Positions 39,201-45,368 of a DNA stretch of 64,000 nt are shown in pieces. Each line of letters begins with the position of its first letter. Positions within the stretch are counted from its first letter, which is position 1. Source of the DNA: JACQPU01 sp039961715 (lineage in GTDB: Bacteria; Bacteroidota; Ignavibacteria; UBA10030); assembly GCA_039961715.1 (NCBI GenBank), contig JABRVW010000042.1:66303-130302 (forward strand), in the 5' to 3' direction. A model generated the notes under the pieces. It searched no databases. It was not told the DNA's origin and saw nothing but the letters and a program-made list of their open reading frames with translations. The translations under genes were made by a program, and so were the position numbers.

Positions 39201-40075
39201 TTCACGGTGGTGGCCCCTCCCGTGGTTGCCGTACCGCCGGACTTTGTCACCGTCAGGTTGTCATACGTCGTGCCCTTCATCGTCTGGGCGCCCCCGCCAT
39301 TGTAATTGACGGTGTTCGGGCTTGCCGATGCATTCAGCACGCCTGTCGCCATGACCGCGGCTGAGGCATTCAGCACTGATCCGGCGTCGTTGAGCCACGT
39401 CGATCCGGCCACAGAACCCGTGACGCTGCCTGTTACATTGACCGTCGTTGTGTTGGTGACAGTAATTGCCCCTACAATGGACGCATTTCCGCCGAAATTG
39501 ATCGGGTTACTGCCGGCAAGAGACTGATTGTTCGTGTTGAACGTGTATGCCCCCGTACCGGTGCTGAAAGACCCGTTGTTCGTGATGCCGCCCCGCACCA
39601 CCACAGCCTCGTTCACGGAATGGCTCCAGGTTCCGCCGGGGTTCACGGTGATCGGTCCGATGAACGTCTTCGTTCCGGCCGTCGAGGTGGAAAAGAGAAT
39701 CGAGCCGCTCACTGAGGTTGCCCCGTTCACCGTAAAGGTCACTCCCCTGATGTCGAGTGTCCCGGCTGTGACTGTCAGATTATTGGCCGCGGTATTGACA
39801 TTGACCACCACCGTGTGACCGGCGATGATTTCGACGTCATCATCCGCATCGGGAATGCCGTTGGCATCAGTCCCGGAGACGAGCGTCCACGTGCCGGCGG
39901 TTCCCCAGTTTCCGGAGGCGTTCGACCGGAAGACACCCTGGGCAAAGGACGTTGCGGAGGAAGCGATCAGCAGTGCTGAAATCATCCACAGCAATGCCGG
40001 CCTCCCTGAACGTTGTGGCGCTATGTGCGTCGTCGTGCGCACGAGTTGATGCTCAGGCGGCCTCCAAGGAACCAT
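30257..40075 (-). CDS. Giant exported repetitive protein (~3270 residues), adhesin-like
   Basis: Signal peptide (LLWMISALLIASSATSFAQ) then GNWGTAGTW, a module that recurs as WDGGAGTNNWGDANNWNPDG near residue 1395 and again near 2365, dividing the protein in three. In between are about twenty units with the pattern YxxLxLSxxGTKTFxxGTxxIxG, about 56 residues each. Charge is very low. The C-terminus LTNNGTITIGN matches the end of the 626-residue neighbour; no T9SS sorting domain. Probably a surface filament or adhesin. The start is uncertain: ATG 40075 overlaps the receiver gene by 23 bases, GTG 40042 does not; neither has a strong ribosome-binding site. Confidence 0.8.
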   Translation of the reverse strand: MVPWRPPEHQLVRTTTHIAPQRSGRPALLWMISALLIASSATSFAQGVFRSNASGNWGTAGTWTLVSGTDANGIPDADDDVEIIAGHTVVVNVNTAANNLTVTAGTLDIRGVTFTVNGATSVSGSILFSTSTAGTKTFIGPITVNPGGTWSHSVNEAVVVRGGITNNGSFSTGTGAYTFNTNNQSLAGSNPINFGGNASIVGAITVTNTTTVNVTGSVTGSVAGSTWLNDAGSVLNASAAVMATGVLNASASPNTVNYNGGGAQTMKGTTYDNLTVTKSGGTATTGGATTVNGTFGIVSGTAAISGVTFLASGPTTIDGTLNITSATGTKTFAGPVTLNAGGVWNNTANEAVTFRGGLTHNGAGFTAGSGIYTFDTNPQAISGSTALTIPSVTVTGVTLTNNATLTISTALSGTGEVVNAATGVLNINFTGSPAIATLTASAPGNVVQYGAAGAQTIKVPSGSTYHHLILTTSGVKTAGGSLTINGDLTLGGSASFNGGTSLAHTFTGSWILNTSAAVPFSFTTASTINFETPSPAAITGIDGTTTATIAFHNINVNNTAGFVVNENISFQTGTAPTLTVGSGAFLIPGSANVISGTTGTLTGGGTVKVTRTATTPDFLTQYSIAVKDLSALTVDYDAAGSQIVNALNYSDLTVQGSRGTNSVTFEAGTIGVSGVFNPAASFTSGGYNVAGNTVEFNGGGAQTVPAFGYNNLTLSAAGTKTFSAGTTGILGTFTISGSAVADATSNNTTVDYNGAGAQTILAINYNHLSLSTSGVKTFSTGTTGIAGDFVIGGTAAADATTNSAIIDFNGAANQSVSAIDYYDLVFSNAGTKTFAAGTTRIAATFTVSGAAVPDAVTNLTTIEYTGSINQNSPPMTYHNLIVNRAGLGGRLLVNDVTVNNDFTIAVGEARVANASFTVLGQTNISGLFRVSNANAIPSFNNIVVNTTGEIRFVADAVMAINGNLQVDGSGLITSGANTWTFQKPGGGGTLSGTATGIAIQNASFTTNYSNSGTYSFGTLDVAGSTLTNNGTITITTSLSGSGTLIQGNGALLDLTFPGIPTISNVGATAPGNTVMYSAAGAQSTLAIDYANLSLSGSGVKTLPAGVTRVSEGLTIGGTADVDATTNSAQVEYNGSAQIIAAMDYHDLTLSNTGTKTFSSDTTRIAGTFAIAGTASADAVTNSPVIEYNGSMVQSVPGLVYHEVTINNTAGVVLAGSMTVNNRLTLVSGTITTGANVVSIASTGSVSRTSGHIVGRLEKHVPSGSPAPTFEVGDAGTYTPVSLSFASVSVAGAFTVSTTPGDHPQILTSSIDAAKSVNRHWTLTNSGVVFTTYDATFTFDAADVDGGANPASFILDRYSGGTWTPPAVGTLTATSSQATGLSSDGDFQIGELSLFVLKTWDGGAGTNNWGDANNWNPDGVPAATNNVSLTGASSITIDVPATVNSITLNNSSLIVTILSGNSLSVDGDLQIVDGTLSTQAAFPNVAGTVTISGGTVDYSAAGSQTIVAQTYHHLFLTGSGTKTFAAGTTVITGDLVLAGLATADATTNSATIDYGGSGSQAVGALNYHHLTLSNAGTKTFAAGTVGIAGNLSITGSASADATTNSTTVDYNGSGAQAVRAINYHHLTLSNAGTKTFAAGTVGIAENLSITGSASANATTNSTTVDYNGSGAQAVRTINYHHLTLSNAGIKTFAAGTVGIAGNLSITGSASADATTNLTTVDYNGPGAQLVGAIDYYNLVLSNAGTKTFAAGTSGVAGSLTVSGLAVADATANVTTIDYNGSGAQTIAGFNYHHLSLSNAGAKQLPAGTTSISGNILESGSASLDASTNAAHVNLNGGGSQSFPAADYVDLTLANAGTKTLGSGTTRISGVFSVTGSAVADLTTNSTTVEFIGTVNQDSPEITYYNLVAGNTGGRLLLNNVVVNNDFIAQLGQSRVTGQSFTVIGTTTLNSELRITATGGSKTLGNVIVNTSGALNFVAAEDLTVNGDFTVNGGGTVNSNLGTWTFQKPGGGIIGGTSPSVNITNAVFTTPYSNSGSYVFDDLIVTGTTFTNNGTMTVSDVLSGTGTFVQGATGTLNYNSASAITVSTFNVSTAGNTVSYGATAAQTVFVTDYYNLSLDGNNTKTFGSGTTGIAGAFTVAGTVTADVTTNNPTLEFNGTNVQTVEGLTYYRVTVANPAGISLGGTMTVDNLLTLTDGVVATGGNSVIISSGATVNRTGGHVAGNLMKTIPAGSPTVTFEIGDVAGNYTPVVTGFTSVSVPATLTVSTTNGDHPEILSSGLEPSRTVNRHYTLVDGGIVYASYDITMNFVSGDVDGAANTANFIIGRYEGAAWSLPAVGTLTPTSSQATGVVGFGDFQIGEPSSFVLKTWDGGAATTNWSDGGNWNPDGVPTATNNVSLTGANSITIDIDADVNSITLNNSSLLLTILSGNSLTVAGDLLLADGVMNTEEAFPSVAGTVTMSGGTVGYTGTGAQTIAVQTYHHLVLSGSGTKTLGAGTTRIRGDFTIGGSAAADAITNAGTVEYDGGGPQSVAAINYHNLTLSNAGTKTFQPGTVGVAGALVVGGSAVADATTNGTTVEYNGPGAQNIPAIAYGGLTLSNAGTKTFASGTVSITGNLTILGSAVADALTNTTTVEYNGAGGQIVGAIDYHHLTLSNAGTKTFASGTTRIAGNFTVSGAATGDAATNAAIVELNGSSPQSFSAAAFHHLTLSNGSSKVLGPGTTTIAGDLTLIGGATIDAVGNATTIDFNGSAQVVPAIDYFNLALSNSGTKTLASGTTRIASNLVISGGATLDAVANATTVEFNGTTVQSSSPATFHNLVIFKSSGRLLLNDLNVANDCSIQAGEGRLTTGSFAVAGTMTISDIFRVASTTGTLTLGDVVVTTTGQVIFAANEDVTMNGNLQVDGSAGFTSGSGVWTFQAPGGGSISGTAAALTIGNAEFTTDYTIDRSVTFGGLTITGATVTNNQGIAVTGALGGTGAVTQGAGATLTLSGGVTLGILNASAPGNTVEYVQNGDQSVVPADYHHLTLGTSGIKTLGPGTTGIAGAMTISGTATVDAASNATTVDFNGAGNQSVPAIAYHHLALSVSGTKTFASGMTQISGDLTINGLSSADLITNASVVLFTGTTMQNIPSLTYYDLAFSGAGDKVATGSLTVQNDFSNASVLDMLNHALVVGGIRTNTGTIRFSGATNGVAFDGGIVEYNGAGAQTVAPGIYGTLIFSGAGIKTFVSNATVLGTMTITSGSPVVIDPSVTLQIDGDLDVAGPLTNNGTITIGN
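34880..35420 (-). repeat. Nearly identical 168-base tandem repeats inside the giant gene
   Basis: Matching positions at 34951, 35119 and 35287 show a period of exactly 168 bases (56 codons), with very few differences between copies. Other units of the same protein are much more diverged, so these copies were duplicated recently. Confidence 0.85.
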
Positions 40076-40427
40076 GAACACCGTTCAAGACTTCCATCAG
40101 CGGCGTCTTGATCGATCGCTTCTCGATGTATGCGTCAGCCTCTGCCGTGCGGGCCGCCAACCGGTATGCGTCGCTGAGATGATCAGAAAGAATGACAACA
40201 CGCGTTTCCGGCCTGCAGGCTTTGATGGATCGGGTCGCCTCATAGCCCTCCAATCCCGGAGCGCCCAGACCCATCAACACAAGATCAGGCGAAAGAGCCT
40301 TCGTCAAGTCCACAGCCTCCATCCCCGTTCGCGTTTCTCCCACCACCTCCACCCCGGGCCGGCTTCCGAGAAACTCGGCGAGGAATCTGCGCAATGGCGC
40401 ACAATTGTCAACGATGAGAATTCTCAT
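40053..40427 (-). CDS. Stand-alone receiver domain lacking the phospho-acceptor Asp
   Basis: 124 residues of CheY fold. Compared with the neighbouring receiver, the phosphorylation site VLMDISMPG reads VLMGLGAPG, so Asp is replaced by Gly53, and the acidic pair DD is DN (residues 7-8). Ser/Thr and Lys positions (ILSDH, YIEKRS) are kept. It cannot be phosphorylated in the normal way and may act constitutively or by binding a partner. ATG overlaps the stop of the preceding receiver gene by 4 bases. No output domain. Confidence 0.82.
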   Translation of the reverse strand: MRILIVDNCAPLRRFLAEFLGSRPGVEVVGETRTGMEAVDLTKALSPDLVLMGLGAPGLEGYEATRSIKACRPETRVVILSDHLSDAYRLAARTAEADAYIEKRSIKTPLMEVLNGVHGSLEAA

Positions 40428-40843
40428 GAGGGCTCCCTTGTTTGAGATGAAGTCGAGATGCGATGGTGAGTCTGCGGAGACGCGGGCAGGTCGAACATGG
40501 ACTCCAGCACCGGCTTCAGATCCGATTTCATGACATACGCATCGGCCCCGGCATTCTCCGCCTGAAGGCGGTAGATGCGGCTGTCGTGCGTCGTGGCGAT
40601 CAACACCTGCGTGGAGGGCCACCGCTCTTTGATGACCTTCGTCGCCTCGATGCCGTTCATGGCGGGCATGCTGATATCCATCAGCACGACGCTGGGACCA
40701 AGCCGCGCAACCTGTTCGATCGCCTGCACACCGTCCGCGGCCTCTCCAACAACCTGAACATGCGGCAGTTTCTTGAGAAACTCGCGAACGACCCGACGAA
40801 ACTCGGCGTGATCGTCGGCCAAAACAACGCGAATGATATCCAT
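40424..40843 (-). CDS. Stand-alone response regulator receiver (NarL-type, no output domain)
   Basis: 139 residues: DD at 10-11, phospho-acceptor Asp56 in VVLMDISMPAMNG, Thr in IATTHD and Lys in YVMKSD. The receiver resembles those of NarL/LuxR-type regulators but the helix-turn-helix is missing; the last 25 residues are Ser/Thr-rich. Co-transcribed with the degenerate receiver and probably with the giant protein gene. Confidence 0.88.
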   Translation of the reverse strand: MDIIRVVLADDHAEFRRVVREFLKKLPHVQVVGEAADGVQAIEQVARLGPSVVLMDISMPAMNGIEATKVIKERWPSTQVLIATTHDSRIYRLQAENAGADAYVMKSDLKPVLESMFDLPASPQTHHRISTSSQTREPS

Positions 40844-40963
40844 GGGTGAACCTTTGGATTGAGTGAGGGAGGATGGAAAAGCGTAGAAAAAGCTGGTTCT
40901 AATGTGCGGAGGAATGGCGCGAAGTGCATCGCCCCAACCCGGTATTTTGAGTATCAGGGCGCT

Positions 40964-40994
40964 ACCGTAGAGCGTCTACGGTGACTTCCGTAGA
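40964..40994 (-). promoter_or_regulatory. Candidate operator upstream of the receiver/giant-protein operon
   Basis: ACCGTAGAGCGTCTACGGT (40964-40982) is a perfect inverted repeat of 8-base arms with a 3-base centre; a third half-site TCCGTAGA follows at 40987-40994. It lies about 120-150 bases upstream of the first receiver gene. The arrangement is typical of an operator for a dimeric regulator. Confidence 0.45.
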
Positions 40995-40996
40995 CA

Positions 40997-41049
40997 AATT
41001 GAGACAGGAGGAAAACAAAAAAAGGGGAGGAAGGAGGGGAGTCTCAATT
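40997..41049 (-). terminator. Stem-loop after the small exported protein gene
   Basis: Arms AATTGAGAC (40997-41005) and GTCTCAATT (41041-41049) enclose a 35-base purine/pyrimidine-biased loop with a T-run on the minus strand. May end transcription of the gene at 41070-41489, or be regulatory. Confidence 0.4.
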
Positions 41050-41069
41050 CGGAACAGGTATAGCGGCTC

Positions 41070-41489
41070 CTACTTGAAATAGATCTCGATGTCAAAAATG
41101 TACCAAGACGGACCAAACTTCAGGAGCACAAACTTCACGGACTGCTGAAGATTCAGGATGCTGACCAGGACCGTGGCCTGCTCGGTGTTCTCCATGATCC
41201 GGGTGGTCACCTCGCCGTACTGAAACGGAACACCCCTCCACATATTCACCAGTCCCTCAAGCGATCGCTGGGCCTGCTCGTAACGCACAGGATTCAGCGG
41301 ACCCGAGCCGTCGTCCTCTGCCAAAAGGCGGCAGATCGTCGCATAGTCCGACTTGTCCAGAGCCGTTTTGAACTTCTGGAGGACGCTCACCGGGGTTTCC
41401 ACTTTCACCTTCGAGGTATCGTGCTGTTGCCCCGCGACCAACGGGGTAAGCACCATCCACAGCGCGACGACTGTGAACACTCTCAGCAT
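41070..41489 (-). CDS. Small exported protein, unknown function
   Basis: 139 residues with signal peptide MLRVFTVVALWMVLTPLVAG and a mature part of helix followed by strands (SVKFVLLKFGPSWYIFDIEIY), reminiscent of NTF2-like/DUF4878 folds. It follows the X gene of the second pilin-like cassette by 53 bases and is probably co-transcribed. AGGG lies upstream of the ATG. Confidence 0.6.
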   Translation of the reverse strand: MLRVFTVVALWMVLTPLVAGQQHDTSKVKVETPVSVLQKFKTALDKSDYATICRLLAEDDGSGPLNPVRYEQAQRSLEGLVNMWRGVPFQYGEVTTRIMENTEQATVLVSILNLQQSVKFVLLKFGPSWYIFDIEIYFK

Positions 41490-41542
41490 CAATCCCTGAC
41501 GATATGGGAGGTGTCCGCTTCTCACGTTTTCTCCGCCCCGCC

Positions 41543-42679
41543 TTAGTTTCTCCATCCGATGATCGGCACCCTGCCCCTCCAACCCGTTCCTTGCTTCAGG
41601 AGCACATGAGTGGCTCGCTTGACGGCATCAACACTGAAGGTTATTCCGTGATCGCTGTTGCCGCGGCAGTCCTTGAACACCTCAAGCTTCGGAGCAAGAA
41701 GGACCACGGCTCCGAGGACATCCATGTGAATATGGAACATATAATCGGCAATAATAAGTCCCGTGAACCCGACATCTTTCGTGTTGGCATTCTCAAGCCG
41801 TGCGTTCCCGGAACTGTTATGGACGATCAGCAGGCCCGCGCACCCTGTCAGATTCGGTCCCCGCCATGCCACCGCCGAGGGCAGTTCGACATAGGTGATT
41901 CCCCGCAACGGCATCTTGAGCTTCAGCGGATCGGTAGCATACTGGCTCCCCTCAACGCCGCTCTGGGCGAGAGTTTTGAGGAAACCCTCGGGCATGCCGA
42001 CCACTTCGTCCGGAGTCCGCGGAAATCCTCCGCCCTGCGACAACCCTTCTTCTACGACGGCTTCGATGGAGAAACGTGCAGGCCGGTGATTCACACCGTT
42101 GGCATCCACGCCTCCTATCAAGGCCCCGCCGATGTTTCTGAACCACATCGCGGTCGAAATACCGAAGACTCCCGGCTCGGTTGGATCGAGACCACCATCA
42201 AGCCCATGATTCCGTCCATCCACAACCAACTCTCCGACTGTCCTGTTCAGAATCCCCGCAGCAGTGATCGCTCCGCGAATTGCCGGGGGAACGAAGCCGA
42301 ATTGCCTGCTCAGATAAACGACAACGGTGTCCGTGCTTCGACCGTACCGGGCTTCAATGCGAAGCTCAATCGCTTTCTTCTCCCATCCCCGTACTTCCTT
42401 CTTCATGTCTCTGATCGAGTAGAGCACGGTGAAGTCCCCGCTCACGCCTGCAATGTCTGGATTGAGGAACGTCGGTGTGTGAACACGCCAGGTGGAACTG
42501 TCGGCCAGCGTTGTCAGAAGATACTCCGCCGATTGGTCAGCAAGGGCGGCCGCGACCGATTGTTCAAAGAATCCCACAAGGTTCTGATTCGCTTGTTCGG
42601 CAGACTTGTTAAGCTGAAGGTTCATCACCGTGAACACAACCGATGCGCCGAGAACCAGAAGCAATGCGCCCTTGCCCAT
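41543..42679 (-). CDS. Pilin-like cassette 2, X protein (PilX-like, N-terminally anchored)
   Basis: 378 residues. The N-terminus MGKGALLLVLGASVVFTVM is a hydrophobic helix starting right at the Met, with a Gly at position 2 and Glu/Gln-rich amphipathic helix after it (AEQANQNLVGFFEQS). This is the build of type IV pilin-like proteins, but without a leader ending in G-FxxxE. The remainder is beta-rich. It corresponds in place and N-terminal pattern to the X protein at 47453-48685. One base separates its ATG from the stop of the W gene. Function unknown. Confidence 0.65.
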   Translation of the reverse strand: MGKGALLLVLGASVVFTVMNLQLNKSAEQANQNLVGFFEQSVAAALADQSAEYLLTTLADSSTWRVHTPTFLNPDIAGVSGDFTVLYSIRDMKKEVRGWEKKAIELRIEARYGRSTDTVVVYLSRQFGFVPPAIRGAITAAGILNRTVGELVVDGRNHGLDGGLDPTEPGVFGISTAMWFRNIGGALIGGVDANGVNHRPARFSIEAVVEEGLSQGGGFPRTPDEVVGMPEGFLKTLAQSGVEGSQYATDPLKLKMPLRGITYVELPSAVAWRGPNLTGCAGLLIVHNSSGNARLENANTKDVGFTGLIIADYMFHIHMDVLGAVVLLAPKLEVFKDCRGNSDHGITFSVDAVKRATHVLLKQGTGWRGRVPIIGWRN

Positions 42680-42680
42680 A

Positions 42681-43259
42681 TCACCATCCCCCGATGTTTT
42701 TCGGCGCGAGAACTCGCCGGATTTCAACAGGAATGAACGTTGTATCGACAGGTTCCGTAGGCTCGATCCGCAATTCGACCTCAATCATTCGGATTCTGCC
42801 GCGATGCAGGGGATACTTCAGCGAATCGAAAGGTAGAACCGCCCCTGATGAGTCAAGATACGTAAATCCGAACGAGACGAGCCCTGAGGCGACGTTCAGA
42901 CTGTCCGATCCGACGCGACGGTACAAGGGACGATCAAAAGGATTCTTCGTCTGGCGGAACTCGGTCGAATCCCCCAGTCGGTACGCCACAACGTCAGGCC
43001 AGCCGTCGTCATTCACATCACCGGCAAACCTGATGGCTTCACGTTCCGCCACAAGCACGGGGGCGGACGTCGCAAAATAGCCGATGCGCCCAAGATCCGT
43101 TTCAAGGATTGACGTGAGGTTCACGGCCGATTCCTGGGAGAGGAGGTCAAGGTTCCGCTGAAACGAGGATGTCACAATGTTGCTGTTCAGCGTCAACACG
43201 ATCACGACGATCATCCCGCCCACAACAACCGATCCGATATAATCAAACGTGGTATTCAT
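42681..43259 (-). CDS. Pilin-like cassette 2, W protein (PilW-like)
   Basis: 192 residues. N-terminal helix with FDYIGSVVVGGMIVVIVL; the paralogue in cassette 1 has MDIIGSFVIAGFLFLM. Both continue with Ser/Gln-rich helix (LTSILETDLGRIGY versus MVSILEYDLRKIGY) and a segment describing a beta domain (DVNDDGWPDVVAYRLGD versus DYNNDGNLDSIYYWLGD), and end in EIRRVL / QIRLVS. The ILExDLxxIGY pattern resembles PilW/GspJ minor pilins. No prepilin peptidase site is visible. Confidence 0.68.
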   Translation of the reverse strand: MNTTFDYIGSVVVGGMIVVIVLTLNSNIVTSSFQRNLDLLSQESAVNLTSILETDLGRIGYFATSAPVLVAEREAIRFAGDVNDDGWPDVVAYRLGDSTEFRQTKNPFDRPLYRRVGSDSLNVASGLVSFGFTYLDSSGAVLPFDSLKYPLHRGRIRMIEVELRIEPTEPVDTTFIPVEIRRVLAPKNIGGW

Positions 43260-43265
43260 GGTTGC

Positions 43266-43799
43266 TCAATAGTAGAATACCCGCCGGACTTTGAGGGTAT
43301 CCTCCATTCCCCTGGTGTACACGTGAACATCCACCCGTTTCGCATTTGTCGACAACGGCGAAATTTCATTGGTTTTCGACGGAAGAACGTAGGTGACGCC
43401 GATGCTGACATCCACGTCGCCGAAAACGGCATTCTTTGCCTTTTTTCTCAGGCCGTTGAAATCATCAATGTCATTGAAGTTGGGGTATTCCTCTCCCGCT
43501 TCCTTCTTAAGCAACCCCGGCGGCGTGAAGTCTTTGGGTCCCACCCCGGGGGGCGGGCCTTTGCGCGGCGGCGCACCCTTGCCCCCCGGTCCCGGCGGCT
43601 TCGGGACCGTCACCTCGTCAAAACTCTTGGTTGCGATCTCCTCCAGAATATTCTCTGCCTCGGCAAGGGCAGCCAGCATCGCCTGTGTCTGCAGGGCGCT
43701 CGCCTGGTGGCTCACAATGGCTCGGTTGACTGAGAGCGCGAGAACCGAGAGGAGCGCCAGCGCGCCAATTGTCAAGAGCATCTGGGAACCGCCTCCCAT
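43266..43799 (-). CDS. Pilin-like cassette 2, V protein (PilV-like)
   Basis: 177 residues. N-terminal helix SQMLLTIGALALLSVLALSVNR, then LEEIATKSFDEVT. The paralogue in cassette 1 has GQMLLTAGAVVLIGLTVSTVQR and LEEAMGKAFDENT. An insert of about 35 residues rich in Pro, Gly and Lys (PPGPGGKGAPPRKGPPPGVG) is unique to this copy. It ends with beta strands (DTLKVRRVFYY). The ribosome-binding site lies in a hairpin. Confidence 0.68.
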   Translation of the reverse strand: MGGGSQMLLTIGALALLSVLALSVNRAIVSHQASALQTQAMLAALAEAENILEEIATKSFDEVTVPKPPGPGGKGAPPRKGPPPGVGPKDFTPPGLLKKEAGEEYPNFNDIDDFNGLRKKAKNAVFGDVDVSIGVTYVLPSKTNEISPLSTNAKRVDVHVYTRGMEDTLKVRRVFYY

Positions 43800-43803
43800 G
43801 GGC

Positions 43804-43819
43804 TTGCCTCCTTAGGCAA
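43804..43819 (-). promoter_or_regulatory. Hairpin covering the ribosome-binding site of the V gene of cassette 2
   Basis: On the minus strand TTGCCTAAGGAGGCAA forms a 6-base stem with the AAGGAGG ribosome-binding site partly in the loop and partly in the stem, 4 bases before the ATG. Such a structure could control translation. Confidence 0.4.
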
Positions 43820-43876
43820 CAATTGAACGATCAGGGCTTATAATCGGCAAAAAAGATCTGAAATGACAGCGACACG

Positions 43877-43912
43877 CGATGCGGTCGGCAGTCCGTAGCG
43901 CCGACCGCATCG
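43877..43912 (-). other. 13-base perfect stem-loop between the lipoprotein gene and cassette 2
   Basis: CGATGCGGTCGGC / GCCGACCGCATCG with a 10-base loop. A T-run follows only about 25 bases later on the minus strand, so it may be a terminator or a processing site. Confidence 0.5.
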
Positions 43913-43973
43913 GATGGATTGGGAGGATGCACATGCAGGGGGTGCAGAGCTTGCGAAGGGCCGCTTCCTGGGG

Positions 43974-45242
43974 TTACTGAACCTCCACGATCTTCAGTCC
44001 GCCCAGCCCTGTTGCAATGAAAATCAGGTCAGACTTGCTGGCAATATAGTTTGCAGATTCCTGCGTACCGAAGATCATCTTGCCTTCCAGCTTCAGGTCA
44101 GGATTCCCGGACCAGGTTGTTTCCAGATTGAAGTCCGCGGAAGCCACATAAACACCGGCTTCGCCGTTGGCCATGAACACAAGATCCTTGTTCACCGAAA
44201 CCGCATTCGTCACCGTAAGAGACGGATCGAGGCCGGAAACGACGGGAGCAGGGATGGAATCGATCACGGTGTCGTTCAAAAGGTTCACAACTTTCAGCCC
44301 TTCATCCCCCGCCGCGACAAAGGCGCGGCTCAGGACAACTTCGGCCGTTGATTTCGACTCAGGAATGTTCGCCCCTCCAACGTAATAGCTTCGGACGAAT
44401 GATCCCGTGGAAAGGTTATACAGTCGCAACGTGGCTGGTGTGCCGCTCAGGACCGTCATCCACGAGCTGTAAATGCTCACAGCACGTGCATCAAGGAATT
44501 CGTCTGTGGCAATGATCGAAAATGTTCCCTGGTCAAGCACGGTCAGCCCACCTGTGCCGACTCCACCGGAGCCGGACGTGACAAAGACGTTGCCGGAAGC
44601 AACCTTGACGTCTGTCGCAACATAGCTGGAAACATCTGTCCGCCTGCTGTTCAGCGTGGGCTTCCCGTCCTTCAATTCGATCTCCTCGACCACGGCCGGA
44701 GATGCAAATCCCGTATCAGAGGTCGCCTCCGCGAGATACAATCGGCCGCTGTTTTCATAGACTGCGCTCACATCGGTGCCCTGAAACACTGCCCTCGAGA
44801 TCAACCGCGGCCTCCTCTTGTTCGACACATTGAAGACATCGATGGCTCCGAGATATGTCTCCCCGCGCATATTGTATGATACGTAGGCATAATCGCCGCT
44901 CAGAGCAACGTGTGTGGCCTGCAGGGTCTGCCCGTCGGATGATGGAGGAACGACCTGGGCTCTCAGTCTGAGCTTGATAGCGGTTGCTTTTCCCAGCCTT
45001 AGGCTGGAAATGCCGGAGGAATCCACGGGAACGTCTTCATCGGCATACTGCACGAACGACTCCAAAGCCGCTTCGTTGTTTGTGATTGCGACCCTGTCAT
45101 TGGCAAGATCCTCGTCTCCCGCCTGGATGGGGACGGAATCCATGCCGCACCCTGCAAAGAGAAACACAAGAAGGAAGAGGATGGCCGTGAAAACCCATTG
45201 AGTTGGAATTCTTTCAGGCGTCACGCTGAGTTCTCTGGTCAT
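43974..45242 (-). CDS. Lipoprotein with LVIVD-type beta-propeller repeats
   Basis: 422 residues. The lipobox FAGC follows a hydrophobic stretch near residue 30. The mature protein has repeats of the type HVALSGDYAYVSYN, LKVVNLLND, GVYVASAD, LFIATGLGGLKIVEV, as in LVIVD/beta-propeller surface proteins. It is expected on the outer membrane or periplasmic face. A sigma-54-type promoter with two upstream inverted repeats lies in front. Start set at the ATG 45242; a longer frame overlaps the promoter. Confidence 0.75.
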   Translation of the reverse strand: MTRELSVTPERIPTQWVFTAILFLLVFLFAGCGMDSVPIQAGDEDLANDRVAITNNEAALESFVQYADEDVPVDSSGISSLRLGKATAIKLRLRAQVVPPSSDGQTLQATHVALSGDYAYVSYNMRGETYLGAIDVFNVSNKRRPRLISRAVFQGTDVSAVYENSGRLYLAEATSDTGFASPAVVEEIELKDGKPTLNSRRTDVSSYVATDVKVASGNVFVTSGSGGVGTGGLTVLDQGTFSIIATDEFLDARAVSIYSSWMTVLSGTPATLRLYNLSTGSFVRSYYVGGANIPESKSTAEVVLSRAFVAAGDEGLKVVNLLNDTVIDSIPAPVVSGLDPSLTVTNAVSVNKDLVFMANGEAGVYVASADFNLETTWSGNPDLKLEGKMIFGTQESANYIASKSDLIFIATGLGGLKIVEVQ

Positions 45243-45280
45243 TGTGATATCCGGAGTTTTGTGATTTTCCCGGGAAATGC

Positions 45281-45296
45281 CGCAATAAGCATGCCA
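45281..45296 (-). promoter_or_regulatory. Sigma-54-type promoter of the lipoprotein gene
   Basis: Minus-strand TGGCATGCTTATTGCG (reading 45296 to 45281) has the GG at -24 and GC at -12 with the exact 12-base spacing of the sigma-54 consensus TGGCACGRNNNTTGCW. It lies 38 bases before the start codon. Two inverted repeats TCTCA-N3-TGAGA are found upstream. Confidence 0.65.
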
Positions 45297-45368
45297 TTGA
45301 TCGCGCCGCAGAGAATTGCCATTTTTCGCCTGATTGATCCACACTTGCCTGTAACTTCTTCACCTCGC

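Noticed and set aside
28772..39818. Many plus-strand open frames of 100-280 codons (for example 37313-38155 and 36641-37285) opposite the repetitive adhesin genes
   Set aside because: They are antisense to low-charge Thr/Gly/Ala-rich coding sequence in which stop codons are rare on the opposite strand; they have no ribosome-binding sites and their residue composition is not protein-like.
41504..42736. A plus-strand frame of 410 codons opposite the X gene of cassette 2
   Set aside because: Antisense to a gene that fits tightly between its neighbours in the cassette; composition is not protein-like.
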